Translations under genes and position numbers: made by a program | Origin: Photobacterium ganghwense | GTDB taxonomy: Bacteria; Pseudomonadota; Gammaproteobacteria; Enterobacterales; Vibrionaceae | Direction: 5' to 3' | DNA: 64,000 nt | NCBI RefSeq assembly: GCF_003025595.1 | Contig: NZ_PYMI01000010.1 | Span: forward strand, 39,848 to 103,847 | Part shown: positions 43,712 to 51,901 of the stretch, one piece after another | Position numbering within the stretch: the stretch's first letter is position 1 | Layout of the letters: the number at the start of each line of letters is the position of its first letter | The notes under the pieces: model-generated | Database searches by the model: none | Told to the model about the DNA's origin: nothing | Seen by the model: only the letters and a program-made list of their open reading frames with translations

Positions 43712-44515
43712 TCACTCTCCGTCAACCTGGTGAGCAGGAATTGCAAAAAATGCCCGGGCGGTCTCAGTCGTCTGGCACATTAGTGCCCCGGCATCCTGCT
43801 CCCGGCATGCCGCGATCACCTGTGTGATGTGCGGCAGGTACTGCGGCTCGTTGCGGCTCGACTTGGGTTTCGGCCGCAAATCGCGCGGCAGCAGGTACGG
43901 GCAGTCGGTTTCCACCATCAAACGGTTATCCGGGATCAGCCGGACCAGCTCCCGCAGCTCAGTACCGCGCCGCTCGTCGCACACCCAACCGGTAATCCCG
44001 ATGTGCAAGTCCAGCGCCAGGCAATCCTTCAGCTCTGCTTCCGTCCCGGTAAAACAATGCAGCACAGCAGCCGGCAGCTTGTCACGCCACGGGGCCAGAA
44101 TCGCCATAAAACGCTCGTGAGCATCCCGGCAGTGCATAAACACCGGCATCTGCAGTTCAGCTGCCAGCGCGAGTTGCGCTTCAAACACGGCTTCCTGTTG
44201 CGGACGGGGAGAAAAATCACGGTTGAAATCCAGGCCACACTCGCCAATCGCGACGACTTCCGGCGCGACGGCCAGCTCACGGAGGGCCGGCAGGGTGAGA
44301 TCCTGAACCGATTTGGCATCATGGGGGTGAACACCGGCGGTGCTGAAGCAGTAACCCGGCCACTGGCGAGCCATGGCCAGCGCCTGCTGGCTTTCTTCAA
44401 CGCTGGTGCCGGTCAGAATAAGGCCGTGGACGCCGGCGGCTTGTGCCCGGCTTACCACGGCCTCGCGGTCTTTATCAAACCGGCTGTTGGTCAGGTTGAC
44501 CCCGATATCTATCAT
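43712..44515 (-). CDS. tatD: TatD-family metal-dependent DNase
   Basis: This 267-residue TIM-barrel hydrolase has the start MIDIGVNLTNSRFD, GVHPHDA, AIGECGLDFNRDFSP, HCRDAH and ETDCPYLLPR motifs of TatD. E. coli TatD is a 3'-5' exonuclease linked to DNA repair; it is not part of the Tat translocon. No tat genes lie nearby. It is probably monocistronic. Confidence 0.94.
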   Translation of the reverse strand: MIDIGVNLTNSRFDKDREAVVSRAQAAGVHGLILTGTSVEESQQALAMARQWPGYCFSTAGVHPHDAKSVQDLTLPALRELAVAPEVVAIGECGLDFNRDFSPRPQQEAVFEAQLALAAELQMPVFMHCRDAHERFMAILAPWRDKLPAAVLHCFTGTEAELKDCLALDLHIGITGWVCDERRGTELRELVRLIPDNRLMVETDCPYLLPRDLRPKPKSSRNEPQYLPHITQVIAACREQDAGALMCQTTETARAFFAIPAHQVDGE

Positions 44516-44595
44516 GCTTGTGCCTCATCATTGTCATGCTCAGGCAACAAGGTAATGAACTCGGGGCCGTTTGGCTATTCCCGGCGGGAAACTTT

Positions 44596-45537
44596 CTAGC
44601 CTTTGTACACTTTCGGGTTGAACACATCCCGCAGCCAGTCACCCAGCAGGTTAATCACCAGTACCAGAGCAACCAGGATGATGCCCGGGAAGGCGGTGAT
44701 CCACCAGGAGCCGGAGAAAATGTAGTTAAAACCGATACTGATCAGCGAGCCCAGTGACGGCTGGTCAACCGGCATCCCCAGGCCCAGGAACGACAGGGCC
44801 GCTTCCGACATGATGGCATTGGCCACCTGTACCGTGGAGATCACCAGGATAGGCGACAGGCAGTTCGGCAGAATGTGACGGAACATGATACGCAGTGACT
44901 TCAGGCCCATGACCCGTGAGGCTTCCACGTACTCTTTCTTCTTCTCCGCCAAAACCGATGCCCGCACGGTCCGGGCGTACTGCGGCCATTCCGCGATACC
45001 GATAATGACCACCAGCATCACAATGGCGTACTGACTGTAAAAATCGCTGCCGAAGCTGGCCTTGAAAATCGCCGACACAATGATGGCGACCATCATGGTC
45101 GAGAACGACAGCTGCACGTCAGCGATACGCATCAGGAAGCTGTCGATCCGGCCGCCGAAGTAACCGGCACACAGGCCGACCACGATACCGATCACCAGCT
45201 GCAGGGCGACCGCAAACAGGCCTATCGCCAGAGAAATCCGCAGGCCATACATGATGGTCGACAGGATATCGCGGCCCTGGTTGTCCGTACCCAGCAGGAA
45301 GCGCTCGTCACCGAACTCCATCCAGGAAGGAGGCAGCTCGGAGTCCATTATGTCGATGCTGGTCAGATCGTACGGGTTGGTCGGCGCCAGCATCGGTGCC
45401 AGCAGCGCCATGACCACAAACACCATGAAGGCCGCAAAGCTGGCCATTGCCACTTTGTCTTTCTTGAAGAAATAAATGAAATCTGAATTCAGGAAACGCT
45501 GCCAGCGGCTCGGCACGTTTGTCGATTGCGTTGTCAT
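44596..45537 (-). CDS. Peptide-type ABC transporter permease (DppC-like)
   Basis: This 313-residue inner-membrane permease has six predicted helices, a cytoplasmic N-terminus and the binding-protein-dependent transport motif EASRVMGLKSLRIMFRHILPN (EAA loop). It is the second permease of a dipeptide/oligopeptide-type importer. It begins two bases after the stop of the DppB-like gene. Confidence 0.92.
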   Translation of the reverse strand: MTTQSTNVPSRWQRFLNSDFIYFFKKDKVAMASFAAFMVFVVMALLAPMLAPTNPYDLTSIDIMDSELPPSWMEFGDERFLLGTDNQGRDILSTIMYGLRISLAIGLFAVALQLVIGIVVGLCAGYFGGRIDSFLMRIADVQLSFSTMMVAIIVSAIFKASFGSDFYSQYAIVMLVVIIGIAEWPQYARTVRASVLAEKKKEYVEASRVMGLKSLRIMFRHILPNCLSPILVISTVQVANAIMSEAALSFLGLGMPVDQPSLGSLISIGFNYIFSGSWWITAFPGIILVALVLVINLLGDWLRDVFNPKVYKG

Positions 45538-45539
45538 GA

Positions 45540-46517
45540 TTACGCTCCTTTGCCGGTCAGGTTAACAGTCGGGTTGATCAGGCCGTACAGCAGGTCCACC
45601 AGGGTATTGGTGACCACGAAGATCAGGCCCACGAAGATCACATAAGCGGTGATCAGCGGGGTGTCGACCCGGTTAATAGCCTCAAGGAACAGGAAGCCGG
45701 TACCCGGCCACTGGAACACGGTTTCGGTCAGGATGGTATACGCCACCATGGTGCCGATTTGTACCCCGCCGACCGTGATCACCGGCAGCATGGTATTTTT
45801 CAGCGCGTGCTGGTAGTACACCTTGTTCTGCGGCAGACCCTTGGCGCGAGCAAATTTCACGTACTCGGTGCCCAGCGCTTCCAGCATTTCAGAACGCACC
45901 AGACGGATAAAGAGCGGCAGCATGATGGACGCCAGCGAGATACTCGGCAGCACCAGGTGCGCCAACCCGTCAAGGGTAAAGAACCCGGACTCCCAGCCCA
46001 GGATATTGGCCGTCTCCCCTCGTCCGAACGACGGCAGCCAGCCCAATTCAATAGAAAAGACGTACATCAGCATAATGGCGGTCAGGAAGACCGGCACGGA
46101 AATACCGACGATACTGAAGCCCATGATCGCTTTGGTCAGGGCGCTGTTGGGGTGAATGGCCGAATAGACCCCCAACGGTATAGAGACCACCACAATGATG
46201 ATGGTTGCCGCCGCCACCAGTTCCAGGGTGGCTACCAGCTTGTCGAGAATGACATCGACAACCGGGCGTTTAAAGAAATAGGAGTCGCCCAGATCTCCGT
46301 GTAATGCTTTCGAAATAAAACGGCCGTACTTGACCATGAACGGATCGTTAAGACCCATCTCAGTACGCAGCGCGTCACGCTCCGCTTCCGAGACCGATTG
46401 CCCCACCAGCTCACGCAGGGGATCCCCTAAGTTGTCCTGGATAGCAAACGCCACCAGACTGATCACAAACATCACTACCAGTGCCTGTACCAGGCGCTTG
46501 ACCAAAAACGTAAACAT
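45540..46517 (-). CDS. Peptide-type ABC transporter permease (DppB-like)
   Basis: This 325-residue permease has six predicted helices and the EAA-type loop KFARAKGLPQNKVYYQHALKN. It pairs with the DppC-like protein. It follows the binding-protein gene after a 70-base spacer that holds a perfect hairpin. Confidence 0.92.
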   Translation of the reverse strand: MFTFLVKRLVQALVVMFVISLVAFAIQDNLGDPLRELVGQSVSEAERDALRTEMGLNDPFMVKYGRFISKALHGDLGDSYFFKRPVVDVILDKLVATLELVAAATIIIVVVSIPLGVYSAIHPNSALTKAIMGFSIVGISVPVFLTAIMLMYVFSIELGWLPSFGRGETANILGWESGFFTLDGLAHLVLPSISLASIMLPLFIRLVRSEMLEALGTEYVKFARAKGLPQNKVYYQHALKNTMLPVITVGGVQIGTMVAYTILTETVFQWPGTGFLFLEAINRVDTPLITAYVIFVGLIFVVTNTLVDLLYGLINPTVNLTGKGA

Positions 46518-46544
46518 TCCTTGCCTCTTGAGACTTCCTTAATC

Positions 46545-46568
46545 GGGCTCCGGCCATTGCCGGAGCCC
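46545..46568. repeat. Perfect 10-base-pair hairpin inside the ABC operon
   Basis: GGGCTCCGGC-CATT-GCCGGAGCCC lies between the substrate-binding-protein stop and the first permease start. There is no T-run, so it is more likely an mRNA 3'-end stabiliser or processing signal that keeps binding protein above permease levels. A related palindrome occurs near 42360. Confidence 0.7.
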
Positions 46569-46587
46569 TGCTTCGCGGACGGGGGTA

Positions 46588-48141
46588 TTAGTTGATCACC
46601 AGATCGCCCAGGTATGGGAAGTCCATACCGTTCACGATAGGTTTGATGTCCACGTTCTTCTTCGCGGCCCAGGACGGATCCTGCCAGTACAGCGGAACGA
46701 AAGCCGCGTCGTTATACAGCAGCTCTTCCACTTTCTTCAGCATCGCGCTGCGTTTCTCCAGGTCGGTTTCCGAGTTCGCGGCTTCCACCAGCTTGTCGAC
46801 TTCCGCGTTGGAGTAGTGGCCACAGTTGTACTGCCCTTTACCGGTCTCGGCGTTACGGGTCATAGTCAGGAACTCCGTAAAGTTCGCTGAATCCTCTGTA
46901 TCCGGGTGCCAGCCAATCATCAGCATGCCCGCTTCACACTTGTCGAACTCCGGCCAGTACTGGGCTTTCGGCATGGTTTGCAGGTCAACCTTGATCTTGA
47001 TTTTCGCCAGCATCGCGGCCACGGCCTGCGCCACTTTTTCGTCGTTCACGTAGCGGTTGTTCGGCGCGATCATGCTGATAGAGAAACCATTCTCGTAACC
47101 GGCTTCTTTCATCAGCTCCTGAGCTTTCTTCAGGTCATAGCGCGGAGTCAGGTTCTCGTTGTAACCGGCATAGCCGACCGGGCTCTGCTGGCCCGCCGGA
47201 GTAGCGGCACCTTTCATGATTTTCTGGGCAATACCCTCGTTGTTCACGGCGTACACAATCGCCTGACGAACACGGGCATCACGCAGTGGCTCTGCCACTT
47301 TCTGGTTCATCTGGAAAGTGATCACTCGAGTACCCGGCATCGTCACCAGATCCAGCTTGTCGTTGCTCTTGATGCGCTGGTAGTCGTTTGGCGATACCGG
47401 TGCAATCATGTCCACGTCGCCAGACAACAGGGCCGCGACACGGGTCGCATCTTCTTTGATTGGACGCAGGGTAATGTGGTCAACGTTCCCTTTGCTGTCT
47501 TTGTCCCAGTAATCCGCAAAGCGTTCAAATTCTACCGCCACGCCCTGCTCACGCTTGCTCACCTTGAACGGGCCAGTGCCTGAGATGTGGGTAGAGGCAT
47601 ACGTTGAGCCATTTTTCTTCAGCTCGGCCTTGTCTTTGCCGCCTTCGGTTTTACCGGTGTAGAACTTGCTGTCCATCGGGAACAGGTACGTCATGACGTT
47701 TTCGATCAGCGGGTACGTCCCGTCTGTCACCACATCCACGGTGTAGTCGTCGACTTTTTTCACATCCAGGATCGGGGTAAAGATACCTTTGAAGTCAGCC
47801 GAGGTTTTCAGGCGCTGGAAGGTCCACACCACATCGTCAGCGCTGAACGCGTTACCAGAGTGGAATTTCACCCCTTCACGCAGCTTGAAACGCATTGTTG
47901 CGTTATCCACACGCTCCCAGGAAGTCGCCAGACGCGGCTCAAATTCCATGTCCTGGGTAAAACGAATCAGCGGGTCGAAACTCATGTGAGAAAGTTGCAG
48001 CGTACCGCCTGACAGCTGCTCATGCGGGTCCAGAGAAACCGGATCGGCGTCATAAGCCAGGTTCAGGTTCGCGGCGGCAGCACCAAAACTCAGGCCGGCT
48101 GCCATTAGCGCCACGGCTAACTTGCTCTTAATGGTTTTCAT
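46588..48141 (-). CDS. Periplasmic peptide-binding protein of ABC transporter
   Basis: This 517-residue protein has a signal peptide (about 1-23) and a solute-binding family 5 fold (NLAYDADPVSLDPHEQ, LREGVKFHSGNAFSADDVVWTF, GTGPFKV). Family 5 proteins bind di- and oligopeptides, nickel or sugars. The exact ligand cannot be told, but peptides are the most likely. It is the third-last gene of the operon and is set apart by hairpins on both sides. Confidence 0.92.
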   Translation of the reverse strand: MKTIKSKLAVALMAAGLSFGAAAANLNLAYDADPVSLDPHEQLSGGTLQLSHMSFDPLIRFTQDMEFEPRLATSWERVDNATMRFKLREGVKFHSGNAFSADDVVWTFQRLKTSADFKGIFTPILDVKKVDDYTVDVVTDGTYPLIENVMTYLFPMDSKFYTGKTEGGKDKAELKKNGSTYASTHISGTGPFKVSKREQGVAVEFERFADYWDKDSKGNVDHITLRPIKEDATRVAALLSGDVDMIAPVSPNDYQRIKSNDKLDLVTMPGTRVITFQMNQKVAEPLRDARVRQAIVYAVNNEGIAQKIMKGAATPAGQQSPVGYAGYNENLTPRYDLKKAQELMKEAGYENGFSISMIAPNNRYVNDEKVAQAVAAMLAKIKIKVDLQTMPKAQYWPEFDKCEAGMLMIGWHPDTEDSANFTEFLTMTRNAETGKGQYNCGHYSNAEVDKLVEAANSETDLEKRSAMLKKVEELLYNDAAFVPLYWQDPSWAAKKNVDIKPIVNGMDFPYLGDLVIN

Positions 48142-48230
48142 TGCATAGCTCCTTTATGCAGGGAGAGAACTCCCAGATGGTTATGTTTGCTTATTATCGG
48201 TATGGGTAAGCAACATGTGCCGGGATCGCT

Positions 48231-48252
48231 GTCGCGCAGCTTCCCGCGCGAC
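48231..48252. repeat. Hairpin between ATPase and binding-protein genes
   Basis: GTCGCGC and GCGCGAC form a 7-base-pair stem with an 8-base loop. It lies just downstream of the ATPase stop on the minus strand and has no downstream T-run, so it is not a clear terminator. Confidence 0.5.
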
Positions 48253-48258
48253 AAAAAA

Positions 48259-49977
48259 TCAGGCCAACTGCAAGCCTTCCAGGCTCATTCCCTTGAATTC
48301 AGGCATCAGGGAAATCAGTTGCTTGCTGTACTCATGCTGAGGGGCAGTGAACAGTTGCTCTGTCGGGGCCACTTCCAGCAGGGTACCCTTTTGCATGACG
48401 CCGATACGGTCACACATCTGGCGAATCACCGGCAGGTCGTGGCTGATGAACAGCATCGTCAGGTTCAGCTCATCCTGCAGGTCTTTCAGCAGATTCAGGA
48501 TTTGCGCCTGGACAGACACATCCAGGGCCGAGGTCGGCTCGTCACAAATCAGCAGACGCGGCCGGGTTGCCAGCGCCCGGGCAATCGAGATCCGCTGCCG
48601 CTGGCCGCCGGAGAACTCGTGCGGGTATTTCACCCCAGCACTGCGTCCCAGCCCGACATGGTCCAACAGGTCACCCACAATCTGGCGCACCTGCGCTTCG
48701 CTGTCGGCCAGTTTATGGAAACGGATCGGCTCCGCGATGATGTCGAAAATCTTCATTCGCGGGTTCATGGAGGAATACGGGTTCTGGAACACCATCTGCA
48801 TCTGGCGGCGCAGCGGACGGCGCTCGTTTTCGGTTTTCAGTGCGGTCAGATCAATGCCTTCAAAAATCACCTGGCCGGAGTTCGGCGGATACAGGCCGGC
48901 GATCACCCGCGCAATGGTGGACTTACCGGAGCCGGATTCGCCCACCAGACCAAAAGTTTCCCCTTCAAACACTTCAAAGCTGACATCGTTCGAAGCCTGC
49001 ACGTACTCGCGGCGGCTTTCAAAAAACGAATCTTTGGTCACAAAGCGCAGGTTGACGTTCTTGACCTGCAACAGCGCACCGGTGTACTTCCGCTGATCCT
49101 GGCTCTGCCCCAGCCAGTGATTTTTTACATCCAGCTGGGTCAGCTCTTCCGCTTCTTCAATGTAGTTCACCAGCGGGAAGCGGTTCAGTTTGATATCGGA
49201 ACGGGGCACCGCCGAAATCAGACTCTGGGTGTAAGGGTGAGTCGGGTTGCCCAGCACTTGCTCGGTAGGACCAATTTCCACCAGATCCCCGCGATACATG
49301 ACTGCCACCCGGTCAGTGATGTTAGACACCACGCCCATGTCGTGAGTCACCAGCATACAGCCGACGTTTTTCTTCACACACAGATCGCGGATCAGGCTCA
49401 GAATCTGATCCTGAATCGACACGTCCAGCGCCGTCGTAGGCTCATCCGCAATGATCAGATCCGGCTCCCCGGCCAGAGCAATCGCAATCACCACCCGCTG
49501 GCGCATCCCGCCGGAAAACTGGTGCGGGTACTGTTTAATCCGCACTTGCGGATCAGGGATCCCGACCTGCTCCATCAGAGTCAGCGCCCGCTTCAGCGCT
49601 TCGTCTCTACTGACCTTCAGGTTGGTCAGGATGGTTTCCGTCAGCTGACGCTCAACGGTAAACAGCGGGTTAAGCGATGTCATCGGATCCTGAAAGATGA
49701 AGCCGATTTTCGCGCCGCGCACCCGGCGCATGGCTTCCGGGCTTAAGCCGGAGATTTTCTCGCCATCCAGGTAAACATCGCCGCTGGCAATCTTTCCTGG
49801 CGGGCTCAGCAAGTCAATCACGGCATTCCCGACCGTTGACTTACCGGCCCCGGACTCACCGACGACACCTACGATTTCCCCTCGCTCAATCGTGAACGAG
49901 AGCGATTTCACTGCGGCATGTACCCCATGACGTGAGGGATACTCGATCCGCAAGTTTTTCACTTCCAATAAAGCCAT
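48259..49977 (-). CDS. Fused dual ATPase of peptide-type ABC transporter (DppD-DppF-like)
   Basis: This 572-residue protein contains two complete ABC ATPase domains: Walker A GESGAGKST and signature FSGGMRQR in the first half, GESGSGKST and FSGGQRQR in the second. Most Dpp/Opp systems use two separate ATPases; here they are fused, as in GsiA/YejF-type systems. The start at 49977 (MALLEVKNL) is chosen over an ATG at 50082 by domain alignment. It is the first gene of the operon, before the binding protein, which is an unusual order. Confidence 0.93.
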   Translation of the reverse strand: MALLEVKNLRIEYPSRHGVHAAVKSLSFTIERGEIVGVVGESGAGKSTVGNAVIDLLSPPGKIASGDVYLDGEKISGLSPEAMRRVRGAKIGFIFQDPMTSLNPLFTVERQLTETILTNLKVSRDEALKRALTLMEQVGIPDPQVRIKQYPHQFSGGMRQRVVIAIALAGEPDLIIADEPTTALDVSIQDQILSLIRDLCVKKNVGCMLVTHDMGVVSNITDRVAVMYRGDLVEIGPTEQVLGNPTHPYTQSLISAVPRSDIKLNRFPLVNYIEEAEELTQLDVKNHWLGQSQDQRKYTGALLQVKNVNLRFVTKDSFFESRREYVQASNDVSFEVFEGETFGLVGESGSGKSTIARVIAGLYPPNSGQVIFEGIDLTALKTENERRPLRRQMQMVFQNPYSSMNPRMKIFDIIAEPIRFHKLADSEAQVRQIVGDLLDHVGLGRSAGVKYPHEFSGGQRQRISIARALATRPRLLICDEPTSALDVSVQAQILNLLKDLQDELNLTMLFISHDLPVIRQMCDRIGVMQKGTLLEVAPTEQLFTAPQHEYSKQLISLMPEFKGMSLEGLQLA

Positions 49978-50505
49978 TACCAGACCCCAACTGCGCGGCA
50001 GTGTTCTGCCCTGTCTGCAAAAAATGAATCCCTTCTCTTCAGCAGATTTTGCTGAATATGTGTTCAGCACATAATCTGTCAAAGATTTTACAATAAATCA
50101 ACAAATCATCAGTAAAAACTGGCGAAATGCATAAAAAAAGCATAATCAGTCATTATGCGCATTGTTCATTGCCATAATGCACATGTCTGATGTTGCTCAT
50201 GATTTACTCACAATACCGAAAGATAATAGTAAAAGACTCTGCATCTGTCACAGTGCGATCTGGTTCACCAAATTCACATTTGCATAAATATACTGAGATT
50301 CACTTTTCCCAGTTAACATAACAGCAACAAGCACTGACAAACCTGCGCTCATGCAGTGACTTTATGGTTAATTATAGGAAGGAATCAGCAGAAGGTACTG
50401 AATTATCGCCACAAGACAGATGACAGAAAAATCAATAACGGGTGTTCGACGCAGGAGAAACAATGGGGATTTTGTGTGGTAGGCCAGTCAACAGACGCCA
50501 GAAAC
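49978..50505. promoter_or_regulatory. AT-rich region upstream of the ABC operon
   Basis: About 520 bases between the ABC operon and the tRNA terminator hold no convincing gene. Most of it is markedly AT-rich compared with the surroundings. It contains several GCATAAT half-sites and the 7-5-7 palindrome described separately. The operon promoter probably lies at 50080-50300. Confidence 0.5.
50140..50158. promoter_or_regulatory. Palindrome GCATAAT-N5-ATTATGC
   Basis: Perfect 7-base inverted arms lie 163 bases upstream of the ATPase start. Further CATAATGC and TGCATAA half-sites lie nearby (50127-50182), so a multi-site operator is likely; the regulator is unknown. Confidence 0.5.
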
Positions 50506-50534
50506 GAAAAAACCCCAGTCTTTCGACTGGGGTT
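50506..50534 (-). terminator. Terminator of the tRNA operon
   Basis: The minus-strand stem ACCCCAGTC/GACTGGGGT (ends AAACC/GGTTT) with a GAAA loop is followed by T-rich sequence, just past the last tRNA gene. Confidence 0.9.
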
Positions 50535-50541
50535 TGAAGAG

Positions 50542-50618
<77 letters not shown>

Positions 50619-50652
50619 ACTGGTTGCTCCGGCGTACCGAAGTCTTGAATAA

Positions 50653-50729
50653 TGGGGTGGCTAACGAGATTCGAACTCGCGACAACCGGAATCACAATCC
50701 GGGACTCTACCAACTGAGCTATAGCCACC
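50653..50729 (-). tRNA. hisR: tRNA-His (GTG), copy 2 in transcript order
   Basis: The 77-base minus-strand gene starts GGTGGCTATAG with the extra G at -1 typical of tRNA-His, has anticodon GTG in CGGATTGTGATTCCG and ends CCACCCCA. It appears identical to the copy at 50877. Confidence 0.97.
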
Positions 50730-50737
50730 AATGTTAG

Positions 50738-50814
<77 letters not shown>

Positions 50815-50876
50815 ACAATGTTCTGTGTGGGGTATTCACCCCGGATACTGATATTATAAATCAATACCCTAAAAGA

Positions 50877-50953
50877 TGGGGTGGCTAACGAGATTCGAAC
50901 TCGCGACAACCGGAATCACAATCCGGGACTCTACCAACTGAGCTATAGCCACC
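50877..50953 (-). tRNA. hisR: tRNA-His (GTG), copy 1 in transcript order
   Basis: Same 77-base sequence as 50653-50729, with encoded G-1 and CCA. Confidence 0.97.
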
Positions 50954-50983
50954 AATGTTTCTGCCGTTTTCCTAGGTCCGGAA

Positions 50984-51060
<77 letters not shown>

Positions 51061-51081
51061 GTGCCCTATCGGCGGAGGTGA

Positions 51082-51110
51082 ATATTACGGATCCAGGTGT
51101 ACTTCGTAAA
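51082..51110 (-). promoter_or_regulatory. Promoter of the tRNA operon
   Basis: On the minus strand -35 TTTACG (51105-51110) and -10 TAATAT (51082-51087) are 17 bases apart, 22 bases before the first tRNA base. Confidence 0.65.
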
Positions 51111-51351
51111 GTGTTTTTTTTAGTTTTTTTCTCGTTCGCTGCAAATATAGGCAATTAACTCTTGATTCGTATCATACAAAAGCAGACCTCTTGTTTATCA
51201 GCGCCTCATTAGCAGATATAATCACGGCGTTTTTACATTTTAAACATTCTGTAAATAATCACTGCCTTGTCTCAACAGTTCGACTAACAACAAGCACGAA
51301 AGAAGACTGTGGCAATCGCACATAATGATCTGGAAGTGTAAGGTGAGCTCA

Positions 51352-51759
51352 ATGGAATTAACTCTTCGACAAATCATGGTAGCTGCAGTGGCGGCAATGA
51401 CACTGGCCGGCACAGCTGTAGCAGCAGATATGTCTGACGAAGCTATCGCAGAACGCATTAAACCCGTGGGCTCTGTCTACCTGGAAGGTGACGCGCCAGC
51501 AACAGAAGTCGCAACCGGTCCTCGCAGTGGCGATGCGGTCTACGGCACCTTCTGTGTGGCCTGCCACGGCAGCGGCGTAATGGGCGCACCGAAAAAAGGC
51601 AATGCCGATGACTGGGGTCCACGTATTGCAAAAGGGAAAGATGTGCTGACTGACCACGCACTAAACGGCTTTAACGCCATGCCAGCGAAAGGCTCATGTA
51701 TGGACTGTAGCGATGAGGAAATCGTGGCAGCCATCAACCACATGATCGACGGCCTGTAA
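51352..51759 (+). CDS. Cytochrome c5 family protein
   Basis: This 135-residue periplasmic protein has a signal peptide (about 1-25, ending AVAAD) and one heme site, CVACHG. The C-terminal NAMPAKGSCMDCSDEEI carries the Met ligand and a CMDC pair typical of cytochrome c5, in which the two cysteines form a disulfide. It probably carries electrons to terminal oxidases or nitrate/nitrite enzymes. The start at 51352 has AAGGTGAG upstream; an ATG at 51325 is less likely. Confidence 0.92.
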   Translation: MELTLRQIMVAAVAAMTLAGTAVAADMSDEAIAERIKPVGSVYLEGDAPATEVATGPRSGDAVYGTFCVACHGSGVMGAPKKGNADDWGPRIAKGKDVLTDHALNGFNAMPAKGSCMDCSDEEIVAAINHMIDGL

Positions 51760-51816
51760 TCATATCAGTCGCACCATAAAGCGCGCCATGAATAGGGCAC
51801 GCGAGACATACTGAAT

Positions 51817-51856
51817 AAAAGAAGGGTTGATGCTGCCATCAACCCTTCTTTATTTT
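51817..51856. terminator. Terminator between cytochrome c5 gene and rep
   Basis: The 12-base-pair stem GAAGGGTTGATG/CATCAACCCTTC is flanked by A-rich and T-rich tracts and can act in both directions. Confidence 0.9.
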
Positions 51857-51901
51857 CCACCCGTTATGTACCCCGCAGGCTACAGCACGCTTTATTCACC
51901 A

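Noticed and set aside
48187..49746. Long plus-strand ORF (519 codons) opposite the fused ATPase gene
   Set aside because: It is antisense to a clear ABC ATPase with intact motifs, and its composition is His/Gln/Arg-rich. It is a shadow frame.
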